From Anabaena sphaerica FACHB-251 (GTDB taxonomy: Bacteria; Cyanobacteriota; Cyanobacteriia; Cyanobacteriales; Nostocaceae), in the NCBI RefSeq assembly GCF_014696825.1, contig NZ_JACJQU010000003.1, forward strand, positions 248,001-312,000: a stretch of DNA of 64,000 nt, given 5' to 3'. Under the pieces are notes generated by a model. That model was not told the DNA's origin and did not search any database. It worked only from the letters and a program-made list of their open reading frames with translations. Position numbers and translations under genes: made by a program. Below, piece after piece: positions 44,459 to 53,791 of this stretch. Every line of letters begins with the position of its first letter. The first letter of the stretch is position 1.

Positions 44459-44926
44459 GTGAATATGATAATTAGAGAATATAGATTATCGGACACTAAA
44501 ATGATCATGAAATTGTTTTATGATACAGTTCATCAAATCAATATTCGTGATTACAGTCAAGAACAAGTCAAAGCTTGGGCTTCGGAAACGATGGATTATG
44601 AATTTTGGCATACAAGGTTACAAAGCAAATTACCTTATATTGCTGAAATCAATAATGAAATAGTTGGGTTTGCAGAATTAGAAAATGATGGTCATATTGA
44701 TTGTTTTTATTGTCATAGCAAATATCAAAATCAGGGTATTGGTTCAAAACTGTTAAAACATATAGAAAATATTGCTAAAGCACGAAATAATCAACATCTC
44801 TATGCTGAGGTTAGTATTACTGCAAAACCATTTTTTCAAAAGCATGATTTTACTGTAGTGAGGGAACAACAGGTAGAAAGAAGAGGGGTGTTATTTACAA
44901 ACTATGTAATGGAGAAATACTTGTGA
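44459..44926 (+). CDS. GNAT-family N-acetyltransferase
   Basis: The 155-residue protein starts at GTG 44459 directly after the VOC stop; ATG 44465 is the alternative, two codons later. GNAT motifs are 'IVGFAELENDGHIDCFY' (motif D/A) and the acetyl-CoA-binding 'KYQNQGIGSKLLKHIENIA' (Q/RxxGxG/A), ending 'TNYVMEKYL'. Tight coupling to the VOC gene suggests a two-gene operon; the acetylated substrate is unknown. Confidence 0.9.
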   Translation: MNMIIREYRLSDTKMIMKLFYDTVHQINIRDYSQEQVKAWASETMDYEFWHTRLQSKLPYIAEINNEIVGFAELENDGHIDCFYCHSKYQNQGIGSKLLKHIENIAKARNNQHLYAEVSITAKPFFQKHDFTVVREQQVERRGVLFTNYVMEKYL

Positions 44927-44992
44927 TTTGCGGTTTGATTATTTTTAAATAAAATCCTTATGTTTCCCAATACTGTTCGGTTAAGAATTTTT

Positions 44993-45089
44993 GTAGGTTG
45001 GGTTGAACGATAGTGAAACCCAACAAATCCTTGTAAATGTTGGGTTATGCCTTCGGCACACTGCGTGAACGTTCCTCAACCCAACCTAC
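44993..45089. repeat. Inverted-repeat element, ends GTAGGTTGGGTTGA
   Basis: The 97-bp unit has perfect 14-bp inverted ends (44993-45006 and 45076-45089). It is a widespread cyanobacterial REP/MITE-like repeat and carries no ORF. Confidence 0.75.
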
Positions 45090-45169
45090 GTGATTTCACT
45101 TTTTTGAGCTTAACCGACAAGTATTGTTATGTTTCCTGCGTCTTATATCAATTTGGCACAATTAAATAT

Positions 45170-45262
45170 AAAACCTCTCTCCAAACCTCTCCCCTACCAG
45201 GAGAGAGGCTTTGACTCCCCCTTCCCTAGCAGGGAAGGGGGTTGGGGGGTTAGGTTTATATT
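45170..45262. repeat. CT-rich dispersed repeat, inverted partner of 48351-48438
   Basis: The unit of about 90 bases (AACCTCTCTCCAAACCTCTC ... AGGGAAGGGGGTTGG) has two inner palindromes. An inverted, similar copy lies at 48351-48438, so the pair flanks the broken restriction locus. Confidence 0.7.
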
Positions 45263-45361
45263 ATATTTTTTAACGCCCACTTACTTATCAATTTGGCATT
45301 AATTGACTAAAGACTACCATAAAAGCTAAAATTACTTACAGCCTAAGTAATAAAAAAACTC

Positions 45362-48043
45362 GTGACAGCATCGCCAAACTTCGCATTTCTAGCAGTTCAT
45401 GACCCCCAACTGGCTAGACTAGGTGAATTAGCAGAACGTTATTTTACTGATGACCCCAACACGTGTTTAATAAAATTGCGACAGTTTGGCGAACTTTTAG
45501 CGCAAATTATTGCTGCTAATTTGGGTCTATATATAGATGACGAACGACAAATAGACTTACTGCGACGGTTGCGAGATAGGGGTATTTTGCAAGGTAAAGT
45601 TTTTGAATTGTTTGATAAATTGCGGTTAGCTGGAAATGATGCAACTCACGCATTAATAAATGACCAACGTACAGCTTTGAGTCATCTTAAATATGCTTAT
45701 CATTTGGGTATTTGGTTTCATCGAGTCAGGACTAAAAATAAAGACTTTCATCCTGGTGTTTTTGTCCCACCTCCAGACCCAAAAGTTGAAACTCAAGCTT
45801 TGAAAACCGAACTAGCGAAGTTGCGGGAAGAATTAGCAGCAACTCGAACAGCGGCAGAAATGGCACAAATAACCGCAGAACAAGCAGCACAGGGGCGGCA
45901 ACTTGCAGGGAAAGCAGAGGAAGCACAAGCCCAAAAAGCAGCATTAGAGAGGCTATTAGAGAGGCAAGTTAAAGCTGTTAACCAGTCTGCACAAACTATT
46001 CAAGCTACTATTCAACAAGCACAACAAGCCGCTGAAAAAATTGATTTAGATGAACGAGAAACGCGACGTTTGATAGATAGTCAGTTGCGAAATGCTGGTT
46101 GGGAGGTGGACTCAGAACAACTGACTTATCACAATGGAACTCGTCCCCAAAAAGGTAAAAATTTAGCTATTTCTGAATGGCCAACGATAGATGGTAGGGC
46201 GGACTATGCTTTATTTATTGGACTGCAAATAGTTGCAGTTGTTGAAGCTAAACGCCAGAGTCAAGATGTTTATAGTGCAGTTGACCAAGCAAAACGTTAT
46301 AGTCGGAGTTATAAAATTCAAAGTGATGAAGTTTTAGCAGGTAATTGGGGTGAGTATAAAGTCCCGTTTGTGTTTGCAACTAATGGGCGAGATTTTTTAC
46401 AACAACTGCGAACTAAAAGCGGAATTTGGTTTTGTGATTTACGTCGTCCTGATAATTTGCGTCGTCCTTTAAATACTTGGTTAAGTCCTGCGGGTTTAAT
46501 TGATATTTTCAACCTAGATATAGATGCAGCAAATCAGAAATTAGCAACATCAGGATTTAACTATAACTTAAAATTGCGTGATTATCAAATTCAAGCTATT
46601 CAAGCCGTTGAATCTCGTTTATTATCAGCAGATGTCCGAGAAATATTAATTGCAATGGCGACGGGAACAGGGAAAACTAAAACCTGTATTGCTTTGGTTT
46701 ATCGACTTTTGAAAACTAAACGTTTTCGTCGGGTTTTGTTTTTAGTAGACCGCACTGCTTTGGGAGAACAAACGACAAATGCTTTCAAAGAGTCTCGGAT
46801 GGAGAATTTACAAACATTTGCCGATATTTTTGATATTAAAGAATTAGGAGATTCGACCCCGGATAGGGATACTAAAGTTCAAATTGCTACGGTGCAAGCT
46901 TTTGTGAAACGTATCCTTTATCCTGGTGATAATACATCAATTCCCACCGCAGATCAATATGATTGTATTATTGTCGATGAATGTCATCGCGGCTATTTAT
47001 TAGACCGAGAATTAAGTGATTCGGAATTGACCTTTAGAGACTATAATGATTATATCTCAAAATATCGCCGTGTTTTGGATCATTTTGATGCGGTGAAAAT
47101 CGGTTTAACTGCAACTCCGGCTTTACATACAACGGAGATTTTCGGACAACCAGTATATACTTATGGTTATCGAGAAGCAGTAATTGATGGTTGGTTAATA
47201 GACCATGAACCGCCCCATTCTATTATTACAGCTTTAGCAGAAGATGGAATTGTTTGGAATGCTGGGGAAGAGATAGAATATTTTGACCCGAAAACCGGAA
47301 CAGTAGATTTAACAAACGCACCCGATGAGGTGAAAATTGAGATAGAACAGTTTAACCGTCAAGTTATCACTGAAGATTTTAACCGGGTGGTGTGTGAATA
47401 TTTAGCGGAGAATATCGATCCTTATTTAGATGCAAAAACTTTGATTTTCTGTGTGAAAGATGATCATGCGGATATGGTTGTTGATAAACTTAAACAAGCT
47501 TTTGCTGAAAAATATGATAGTATTGATGATGATGCGATTATCAAAATTACTGGAAAATCTGATAAACCATTAGAACTAATTCGCAAATTCAGAAACGAAG
47601 TAAACCCAAAAATTGCGGTAACTGTAGATTTATTAACAACGGGAATTGATGTTCCCAAAATTTCTAATTTAGTCTTTATTCGTCGGGTTAATTCTCGTAT
47701 TTTATACGAACAAATGTTAGGAAGGGCTACCCGACGTTGTGATGAAATTGAAAAAGAAGTATTTCAAATATTTGATGCGGTGAATTTGTATGCAGCTATA
47801 GCGCCAGTTTCAACGATGAAACCTGTAGTTGTTTCACCGAATATCACTTTTAAACAATTATTCAATGAGTTGGAAACAGTGACAGATGAAACAGCAACTA
47901 AAACTATTGTTGAACAACTATTAGCCAAACTGAACAAGCAAAAACCCAACTTGAACAACTCAACCAAGCAATATTATCAAAAGCATTTAAAGGAGAACTC
48001 GTACCCCAGAACCCCAACGACGAACCCGCAGCAGTGCTATTAG
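45362..48043 (+). pseudogene. hsdR: Type I restriction endonuclease subunit R, C-terminally truncated
   Basis: The frame of 893 residues starts at GTG 45362. Domains in order: DUF4145-like helical N-terminus (1-150); coiled coil (about 150-230); HSDR_N nuclease (PD-(D/E)xK around 'RADYALFIGLQIVAVVEAKRQ'); SF2 helicase with Walker A 'MATGTGKTKT', DEAD-type 'IIVDECHRGY', 'GLTATP' and the C-terminal helicase half 'LTTGIDVPKISNLVFIRRVNSR...MLGRATRR'. After about residue 860 the normal C-terminal domain is missing and the frame reads into an hsdS tail out of phase. Type I R needs its C-terminus to bind M2S, so the restriction function is probably lost. Confidence 0.85.
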
Positions 48044-48162
48044 AACGCATCAGAGAAAATAACGCAAAAACCGTAAATCAAAAAACAGCAACCCGAAAAA
48101 AAACAACCAAACAAAAAAACGCAGACTCATTACAACTCAACTTACCAGGAGTACAGATATAA
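47926..48162 (+). pseudogene. hsdS: hsdS (type I specificity subunit) C-terminal fragment
   Basis: In the frame shifted from hsdR, bases 47926-48162 encode 'QTEQAKTQLEQLNQAILSKAFKGELVPQ...NDEPAAVLLERIR' followed by a Lys-rich tail ending 'LQLNLPGVQI'. This is the standard C-terminus of HsdS specificity proteins. Everything before it (TRDs, and presumably hsdM) is gone, so a deletion has joined hsdR to the end of hsdS. Confidence 0.85.
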
Positions 48163-48191
48163 GAAGTTATTTCAAAAGTTTTTGCTTGTAG

Positions 48192-48277
48192 TATAGCGTT
48201 TCCTAGTCTGGTGAAGTACAAAATCATCTGCGTTTAATTATTACAGCTTGTACCTCATTTGAATGGTAATTGCTATA
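48192..48277. mobile_element. MITE-like element, TIR TATAGCGTTTCC (copy 1)
   Basis: The 86-bp element has imperfect ends of about 28 bases (TATAGCGTTTCCTAGTCTGG; inverse of the right end TATAGCAATTACCATTCAAA), with 'GTAC' at the inner boundary of each. A related element lies at 61691-61807. Confidence 0.65.
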
Positions 48278-48350
48278 TCACACTGATCCCCCCAACCCCC
48301 CTTAGAGGTTGTTTGAAAAGTATTAGATGAAACCAATAATCTTCAGCAAC

Positions 48351-48438
48351 CTAACCCCCCTTCCCCCCTTCCCTACGAGGGAATGGGGGTTTCAAAGCCT
48401 CTCCCCGCGTCGGGGAGAGGTTTGGAGAGGGGTTTATT
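48351..48438. repeat. CT-rich dispersed repeat (inverse of 45170-45262)
   Basis: Two inner palindromes (TTCCCTACGAGGGAA and CTCCCCGCGTCGGGGAG) match the left copy in order when inverted. It lies just downstream of the deleted hsd locus. Confidence 0.7.
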
Positions 48439-48474
48439 TATACATTCAAAACTTTTAAAACATCTTCTTAAAAA

Positions 48475-48603
48475 GGGGGGCTAAATTCCTCAAATTACCC
48501 CTTTTTAAGAGTGATTTAGGGGGAACTATAAGTATTGTCATTGTCAAAACAAGAGGTGCTAAATTCCTCAAAGTCCCCCTTTTGAAGGGGGATTTAGGGG
48601 GAT
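48475..48603. repeat. Two direct copies of a palindromic unit
   Basis: Copies at 48475-48525 and 48553-48603 share GCTAAATTCCTCAAA, a CCCCTTTT centre and GATTTAGGGGGA. The family is common in cyanobacteria. Confidence 0.7.
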
Positions 48604-48615
48604 CTAAAAGTCTTG

Positions 48616-48659
48616 TAAAAACAACAAAATCCCCGACTTCATCAATAAATCAGGGATTT
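48616..48659 (-). terminator. Rho-independent terminator after the PIN-TRAM gene
   Basis: On the minus strand, AAATCCCTGA pairs with TCGGGGATTT (one wobble) around a 13-base loop, followed by TGTTGTTTTTAC. It starts about 30 bases after the stop. Confidence 0.75.
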
Positions 48660-48688
48660 GGAAACAGCTATTTTTCCCACCATTGACC

Positions 48689-49765
48689 TTATGCTAATGC
48701 GGAAGCTTGAGGTTTAGCAAAAATCATTCTACCTGCTGAGGTTTGTAAAGCACTGGTGACGATGACCCGCAATTCAGCACCAACAAAACCGCTACCTTCC
48801 TCAACAACAACCATAGTTCCATCATCAAGATAACCAATACCTTGAGTTGGTTCTTTACCTTCCTTGAGAATTTTTAAATCAATATTATCCCCAGGTAAAT
48901 AACTAGGACGAACCGCATTTACCAAATCATTGACATTCAAAACCGGCACTTTCTGCACACTAGCAACTTTGGATAAATTGTAGTCATTAGTTAACAGCGT
49001 ACCATTAATTTCTTGGGCAAACTTTACCAATTTCGCATCAACTGTGGTAATATCTTCGTAGTCTGCTGGATTAATTAAAATCCGTTCCGGGTAAGTTTCC
49101 TTAATGCGGTTGAGAATTTCTAAACCGCGTCTTCCCCTAACTCGCTTGATATCCTTACTCGCGTCTGCTACCTGTTGGAGTTCCTGTAAAACAAACTGCG
49201 GGACAAGTATTACTCCTTCGAGAAATCCAGTTTCTAGCAGTGCTTCAATGCGACCATCAATAATGCAGCTGGTGTCTAAAACTTTGGTGTTAGCAGGTTT
49301 GAGAGTTCCTTCCACTACCAAAGTTTCCACAGTGTTGGGGTTAATTAACCGTAATAAACCCCGTCCGTGAGTATCGGCCAAATTCATGCCGGTCACGGAA
49401 AGTATGATACTACCGACAACTGCCACTAGAGGTTTAATAAAGCTGAAATCTGGGGGAATGGGTAGTAAAAATAGCGGGGCTAACATTAAATTGGCGAGTA
49501 ATAGCCCAATTACTAAGCCAATAGCACGAGTTAAAATGACTTCTAGAGGCATTTCTTTAACTTGTGCTTCTAAGCGGCGGTAGGTGGTTTGAAAGCTTAA
49601 ACCAATTGCACCACCGATGATCGCAGCAAAGACAGCAACGACTAACCGCAATGCGTCTAGGTTGGTGACACCGTTGAGACTTCCGGGGGGGAGTAAATCG
49701 GTGCTAAAGTAACCTATTCCCGATGCTGCCAAAATAAATGAGAGGATGATAATGAAATCAAGCAT
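48689..49765 (-). CDS. PIN-TRAM membrane protein (YacL-like)
   Basis: The 358-residue protein has four N-terminal membrane helices (about 3-125). The PIN nuclease domain (about 165-285) reads 'VLDTSCIIDGRIEALLETGFL', with Asp and Glu of the acidic site, 'RGRRGLEIL', and 'TTVDAKLVKFAQEINGTLLTNDYNLSKVA'. The C-terminal TRAM domain begins 'GIGYLDDGTMVVVEEGSGFVG'. YacL-type proteins are predicted membrane-tethered RNases. Intact; a strong terminator follows. Confidence 0.93.
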   Translation of the reverse strand: MLDFIIILSFILAASGIGYFSTDLLPPGSLNGVTNLDALRLVVAVFAAIIGGAIGLSFQTTYRRLEAQVKEMPLEVILTRAIGLVIGLLLANLMLAPLFLLPIPPDFSFIKPLVAVVGSIILSVTGMNLADTHGRGLLRLINPNTVETLVVEGTLKPANTKVLDTSCIIDGRIEALLETGFLEGVILVPQFVLQELQQVADASKDIKRVRGRRGLEILNRIKETYPERILINPADYEDITTVDAKLVKFAQEINGTLLTNDYNLSKVASVQKVPVLNVNDLVNAVRPSYLPGDNIDLKILKEGKEPTQGIGYLDDGTMVVVEEGSGFVGAELRVIVTSALQTSAGRMIFAKPQASALA

Positions 49766-50029
49766 GATAGTGTTGTTTTCCTACAACTGTGTTTACCCAG
49801 TAAAGTAAGGTATTTTTTCTTTCAACGGTTAGATTGATTCATAAATATAGACTTACGCTAAGGGTTTCGGCAGTTAAGACAATATATGCAAACATTATAA
49901 CCAAAGTGTTTTCCCCGCCAAATTATTCTTATTTTTGTTATCAAAAGATCAAAACTTGTAAAGAATCTACGCATTTTAATTATTTCTAATTGTTCATGAA
50001 ACATGAAATTAATTTAATTCTTGGTCAAA

Positions 50030-51232
50030 ATGAGTAACCACCATATTGCTATTCAAGTTCCCAGTGCTGCTTATGTGCATATTCCCTTTTGTCGGCGGCG
50101 TTGTTTTTATTGTGATTTTCCTGTGTTTGTGGTGGGCGATGCCTACGGCGAGCCAAGCTACCGCTTGCGGGGTGGAACTTCTGGTACGATTTCCCAATAT
50201 GTTGAGGCACTTTGTCACGAAATCAGCATTTCACCAGCATTTAGTCAACCCCTAAAAACCATTTTCTTTGGTGGTGGTACACCTTCGCTGCTATCTACAG
50301 AACAGTTGCAATGTTTATTAACATCTCTAGAGAGGCGTTTTGGCATTGCTAAGGGGGCAGAAATTTCAATGGAAATGGACCCCGGTACATTTGACTTGGC
50401 ACATATCGCAGGTTATCGCAGTGCAGGTGTGAACCGGGTGAGTTTGGGTGTACAAGCTTTTCAAGATGAATTACTAAAAATTGCCGGGCGATCGCACTCA
50501 GTTGAAGATATTTTTGCAGCTATTGATTTAATTCACCAAGTCGAGATACCCGAATTTAGCTTAGACCTAATTTCCGGGTTGCCACATCAGTCTTTAGATC
50601 AGTGGCAAGATTCCCTAACTAAAGCGGTAGAAATAGCCCCCACTCATATCTCTATTTATGATTTAACCATAGAACCAGGTACAGCTTTTGGTCGTTATTA
50701 CAAACCAGGAGATAATCCCCTACCGACAGATGAAACCACTGTCAAAATGTACCGACTAGGGCAAAAAGTCTTAACTCGTGCAGGTTATGAACATTATGAA
50801 ATTTCCAACTATGCCAAAAGCGGACATCAGTGTAGACATAATCGAGTTTATTGGCAAAATCTATCTTATTACGGTTTCGGTATGGGTGCGGCCAGTTATG
50901 TGCAAGGTAAACGCTTTACCCGTCCCCGGAAAACTCACGAATATTACGAATGGTTGGAAAATGGCGCAATGATTGATTGTGAAATCACACCCTTGGAAGA
51001 AGAATTGTTAGAAACTTTAATGTTGGGGTTGCGTTTAGCTGAAGGTTTGAGTTTAACGGTGTTATCCCAGAAGTTTGGATCAGCAAAGGTAGAGGAAATT
51101 CAACAATGTTTGCACCCTTATTTTCATCAAGGTTGGGTGGAAGTTGGGGGGGGAAGGTTGCGTTTAACTGATCCCGATGGGTTTTTGTTTTCTAATGTGG
51201 TGTTGGCAGATTTATTTGAGAAGTTGGGATAG
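50030..51232 (+). CDS. hemW: HemW, radical-SAM haem chaperone / coproporphyrinogen III oxidase-like
   Basis: The 400-residue protein starts at ATG 50030. The radical-SAM cluster is 'IPFCRRRCFYCDFPVF' (CxxxCxxC, C21/C25/C28), with 'TIFFGGGTPSLL', 'SMEMDPGTFD', 'VNRVSLGVQAFQ' and the HemW C-terminal 'GFGMGAASYVQGKRFTRP'. HemW delivers haem rather than acting as an oxidase. Residues about 36-52 (GDAYGEPSYRLRGG) look expanded relative to relatives and are encoded by GC-rich repeat-like DNA (about 50133-50175). Confidence 0.9.
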   Translation: MSNHHIAIQVPSAAYVHIPFCRRRCFYCDFPVFVVGDAYGEPSYRLRGGTSGTISQYVEALCHEISISPAFSQPLKTIFFGGGTPSLLSTEQLQCLLTSLERRFGIAKGAEISMEMDPGTFDLAHIAGYRSAGVNRVSLGVQAFQDELLKIAGRSHSVEDIFAAIDLIHQVEIPEFSLDLISGLPHQSLDQWQDSLTKAVEIAPTHISIYDLTIEPGTAFGRYYKPGDNPLPTDETTVKMYRLGQKVLTRAGYEHYEISNYAKSGHQCRHNRVYWQNLSYYGFGMGAASYVQGKRFTRPRKTHEYYEWLENGAMIDCEITPLEEELLETLMLGLRLAEGLSLTVLSQKFGSAKVEEIQQCLHPYFHQGWVEVGGGRLRLTDPDGFLFSNVVLADLFEKLG

Positions 51233-51472
51233 ATCCCCCACTTGTCCAAGAATCTCGAAGAAATTGGGGATCTATATAAGAGGATGTCGAAAATCTTGTG
51301 GGGTGGGCATACTTCGACAAGCTCAGTACAAGTCTTGCCCGCCAATAGTGTACCTCATTACACCGGAAAGTGCTGTAATACTTTTAAAACAACCTCTAAG
51401 AGAACTTTCCGAAAATCTTGCAAGCCGTGTTGTAGAAGAAAGAAAACTCTGTTTGCATAGCCAAGAAAATAT
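51233..51472. other. Spacer upstream of the pilin array
   Basis: It carries a short dispersed motif 'GTGGGCATACTTCG...CTTGCCCGCC' (about 51303-51342) seen in related form at 30255. No gene is called. Confidence 0.5.
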
Positions 51473-52009
51473 ATGCAATTATCTTACAAGGTTAAGTTGT
51501 ATCAACATCTGCTACAACAACGTCATCATCACGGTTGGACAGGACTGCTAGTATTATTTTTTGTCGGTGTTCTTTGCCTAATTGCATTCAATCTTCCCTA
51601 TCTGTTAGATAGTAGCAGCAAAGCTAGAACAGCAGAAGGAAAAGTTTATGTTAGTTCCTTGAACAAAGCGCAAACTTACTTTTATGATGATCATGGTAAA
51701 TTTGCCCAATCTATCTCACCATTAGAAACAGGTATTCCAGAAAAAACTCAAGTATATACATACTCTATCAAAGCAACGCAAAAAGCAAGCTTTCAGTATG
51801 CGATCGCTAACCCTAGAGGTTGGTTTGATAAACCACCAGTAACCAGTTTTGTAGGTGCTGTTTTTTTAGTTAAATCTGGGAATAATCAAGAAATACAAAG
51901 CATATCTATTTTATGTCGAAATAACATTAAGGGTCATATTCAACCACCAGATCCAGTTTATAAAAATGGTGTTGCTAGTTGTCCTTCTGCAACTAGAATT
52001 ATTCAGTAA
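51473..52009 (+). CDS. Type IV pilin-like protein 1, altered prepilin site
   Basis: The 178-residue protein has a pilin layout: basic leader, Gly21, then 'WTGLLVLFFVGVLCLIAFNLP' hydrophobic helix, with Leu at +5 where processed pilins have Glu. The globular domain shows 'KVYVSSLNKAQTYFYDDHGKFAQSI' and the conserved C-terminal Cys pair (ILCRN and SCPSA). It is the same family as the type IV pilin-like G/H group. Without Glu5, normal assembly is doubtful; it may be a non-assembled or tip component. Confidence 0.75.
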   Translation: MQLSYKVKLYQHLLQQRHHHGWTGLLVLFFVGVLCLIAFNLPYLLDSSSKARTAEGKVYVSSLNKAQTYFYDDHGKFAQSISPLETGIPEKTQVYTYSIKATQKASFQYAIANPRGWFDKPPVTSFVGAVFLVKSGNNQEIQSISILCRNNIKGHIQPPDPVYKNGVASCPSATRIIQ

Positions 52010-52033
52010 TATTCACTCACATTTATAATTTAT

Positions 52034-52594
52034 ATGAATAAAAAACTAACTATTTTTTTCAACAATCTACTTATCAAAAATAAAAATCAAGGCTGGACTT
52101 ACTGGGACACTATAGGTTTAGTATTCATATTGATTTTATCAACTTTGGTATGTGGAATGCCTACTTTATTTGCAAAAATAAATCCAAAAAATGATGTAAA
52201 AAAATTTATCTTACAAATTAATACAAAACAGATAGAATACTTTACTTATCAAAGTAAATTTGCCGAATCATTAAATCAACTGCAAATAAATTTACCTACC
52301 AGCAAAAAAACCAATAATTATACATTCTCTATCAAAAAAAATACAAATTATGCTTTCAGTTATGCGATACCGCATGAAACCAAAGAAGGTTCATTAAATA
52401 ACAATCATCCAAATATACATAGTTATGTAGGTGGTGTATTTTTAATACCCAAATCAACCACTAACAAAGCCACAAGCATAGCAATTATATGTAAAAATAT
52501 TGCCCCTGGAAACATAAAACCCAAAGATCCAATTTTTCAACAGGGAATAATAAGTTGTGGTGCAGGTACAACAGAACTAGGAAAATATCTCTAG
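52034..52594 (+). CDS. Type IV pilin-like protein 2, altered prepilin site
   Basis: The 186-residue protein has leader 'NKNQG', then 'WTYWDTIGLVFILILSTLV'; +5 is Asp rather than Glu, with an aromatic-rich start. The globular region shares 'QTNYTFSIKKNTNYAFSYAI'-type strands and the C-terminal Cys pair (IICKN and SCGAG). 24 bases separate it from pilin 1. It could retain partial prepilin-peptidase recognition (G followed by WT). Confidence 0.72.
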   Translation: MNKKLTIFFNNLLIKNKNQGWTYWDTIGLVFILILSTLVCGMPTLFAKINPKNDVKKFILQINTKQIEYFTYQSKFAESLNQLQINLPTSKKTNNYTFSIKKNTNYAFSYAIPHETKEGSLNNNHPNIHSYVGGVFLIPKSTTNKATSIAIICKNIAPGNIKPKDPIFQQGIISCGAGTTELGKYL

Positions 52595-52605
52595 GGTAAA
52601 AAATT

Positions 52606-53145
52606 ATGAACAATCAATTATTTAATTATCTGGTGCTAAAAAATAAAAATCAGGGAATTACTTTAGTAGAAATACTCGTTATTATCACCATTATTGGCAT
52701 TTTATCAGCAATAGCAATACCATCTTTTATTTGCAGAAGTCCAAGGGCTATAGTATCAGAAGCAAAAAGCTATTTAAGTGCAATGAACCGCGCTCAACAA
52801 TCATACTTTATAGAATCTGATGGTAAGTTTTCTAACTCATGGAGTAAATTAGGTGTTGGGATTCCAGAGAAAACAACAAATTACAGTTATTATACGAAAG
52901 TAACAACAAATGCTGTGTTTAATTATGGCATAGCCAGAAGAGAATATGTAGAGGATGGTTGGTTTAATAAAAAACCATTAAAGAGTGTTATTGGGGGTGT
53001 GTTTGTCATTTCTAATGCCAAAAAATCAGAAAAAACAACTTTATCAGTTGTATGTGTAAGTGAAAAAATCGGTATGATTATTCCTCCTCAACCCATTTTA
53101 AAAAATGGCGTTCCTACCTGTGCTATCGGGACTACTATTAAATAA
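52606..53145 (+). CDS. Type IV pilin-like protein 3, canonical
   Basis: The 179-residue protein has leader 'KNKNQG', then 'ITLVEILVIITIIGILSAIA', with Glu5 and a standard class III signal; prepilin peptidase should cleave after Gly17. Globular domain 'YLSAMNRAQQSYFIESDGKFSN' and C-terminal Cys pair. It resembles the type IV pilin-like G/H (GspH) family common in filamentous cyanobacteria. Confidence 0.88.
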   Translation: MNNQLFNYLVLKNKNQGITLVEILVIITIIGILSAIAIPSFICRSPRAIVSEAKSYLSAMNRAQQSYFIESDGKFSNSWSKLGVGIPEKTTNYSYYTKVTTNAVFNYGIARREYVEDGWFNKKPLKSVIGGVFVISNAKKSEKTTLSVVCVSEKIGMIIPPQPILKNGVPTCAIGTTIK

Positions 53146-53169
53146 ATCTACCAACAAATAGCAAAAATT

Positions 53170-53763
53170 ATGAAATTACAATATTCAAATAATATGATAC
53201 AACATTACATCTTCAAGAACAACGATCAAGGAATGACTGCGTTAGAACTGATATTAGTTTTAATAGTAATTACCATTTTGGCTGCTATGGCATTACCATC
53301 ATTTATTGTCCAAACTAGCCCAGGAGTAAAATTATTAGAAGGTAAAATATATGTTAATTCTATCAATCGTGGACAAGAAGCATACTTTTTTGAAAAGAAA
53401 AAATTTTCCGCCTCAGTAGAAGAACTGGGTTTAGGTATTGCGACTCAGACTGATAAATATAACTATTCAATTAAATTAGCTAAAGATTCTGCATATCATT
53501 ATGGAATTGCTAGAACGGAAACTTTTAAAAGTTATATTGGTGGTGTATTTATTCTCCCTGATGCGAAAGATTTAAATACCAAAATTGTCACAACTACAGG
53601 AATTATTACTATCTCCCCAAACCCCATTTTGGAAAAACCAGAAATTAAAACTATCTCAATTTTATGTGTCAAGGATCAACCGGGTAATTTTATTCCCTCT
53701 CAACCAAGTTTTAAAAATGGTATTGCTACCTGTGGTGCAGGAACGACACAAGTTAAAAGATAA
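53170..53763 (+). CDS. Type IV pilin-like protein 4, canonical
   Basis: The 197-residue protein has leader 'NNDQG' then 'MTALELILVLIVITILAAMA', with Glu5 intact. Globular part 'KIYVNSINRGQEAYFFEKKKFSASVEELG' shares the family pattern. It has an insertion (TTTGIITISPNPILEKPEIK) before the conserved Cys pair, making it the longest member. Confidence 0.87.
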   Translation: MKLQYSNNMIQHYIFKNNDQGMTALELILVLIVITILAAMALPSFIVQTSPGVKLLEGKIYVNSINRGQEAYFFEKKKFSASVEELGLGIATQTDKYNYSIKLAKDSAYHYGIARTETFKSYIGGVFILPDAKDLNTKIVTTTGIITISPNPILEKPEIKTISILCVKDQPGNFIPSQPSFKNGIATCGAGTTQVKR

Positions 53764-53791
53764 ATCCACCTAACATAATAGTAAGAGAATT

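Larger units (their letters stand above)
48163..48688. other. 526-base gap packed with repeats
   Basis: No gene is seen. It holds the TATAGC element (48192-48277), an inverted copy of the CT-rich repeat, two direct copies of a palindromic unit (48475-48525 and 48553-48603, core GCTAAATTCCTCAAA), and the terminator of the PIN-TRAM gene. Confidence 0.7.

Noticed and set aside
44993-45089. GTAGGTTGGGTTGA inverted repeat read as a tRNA-like or riboswitch structure
   Set aside because: It is a perfect 14-bp inverted-end repeat of a known dispersed type, with no cloverleaf or conserved riboswitch core.
51177-51551. 124-codon frame across the hemW end and pilin 1 start
   Set aside because: It overlaps two well-supported genes in another frame and shows no family features.
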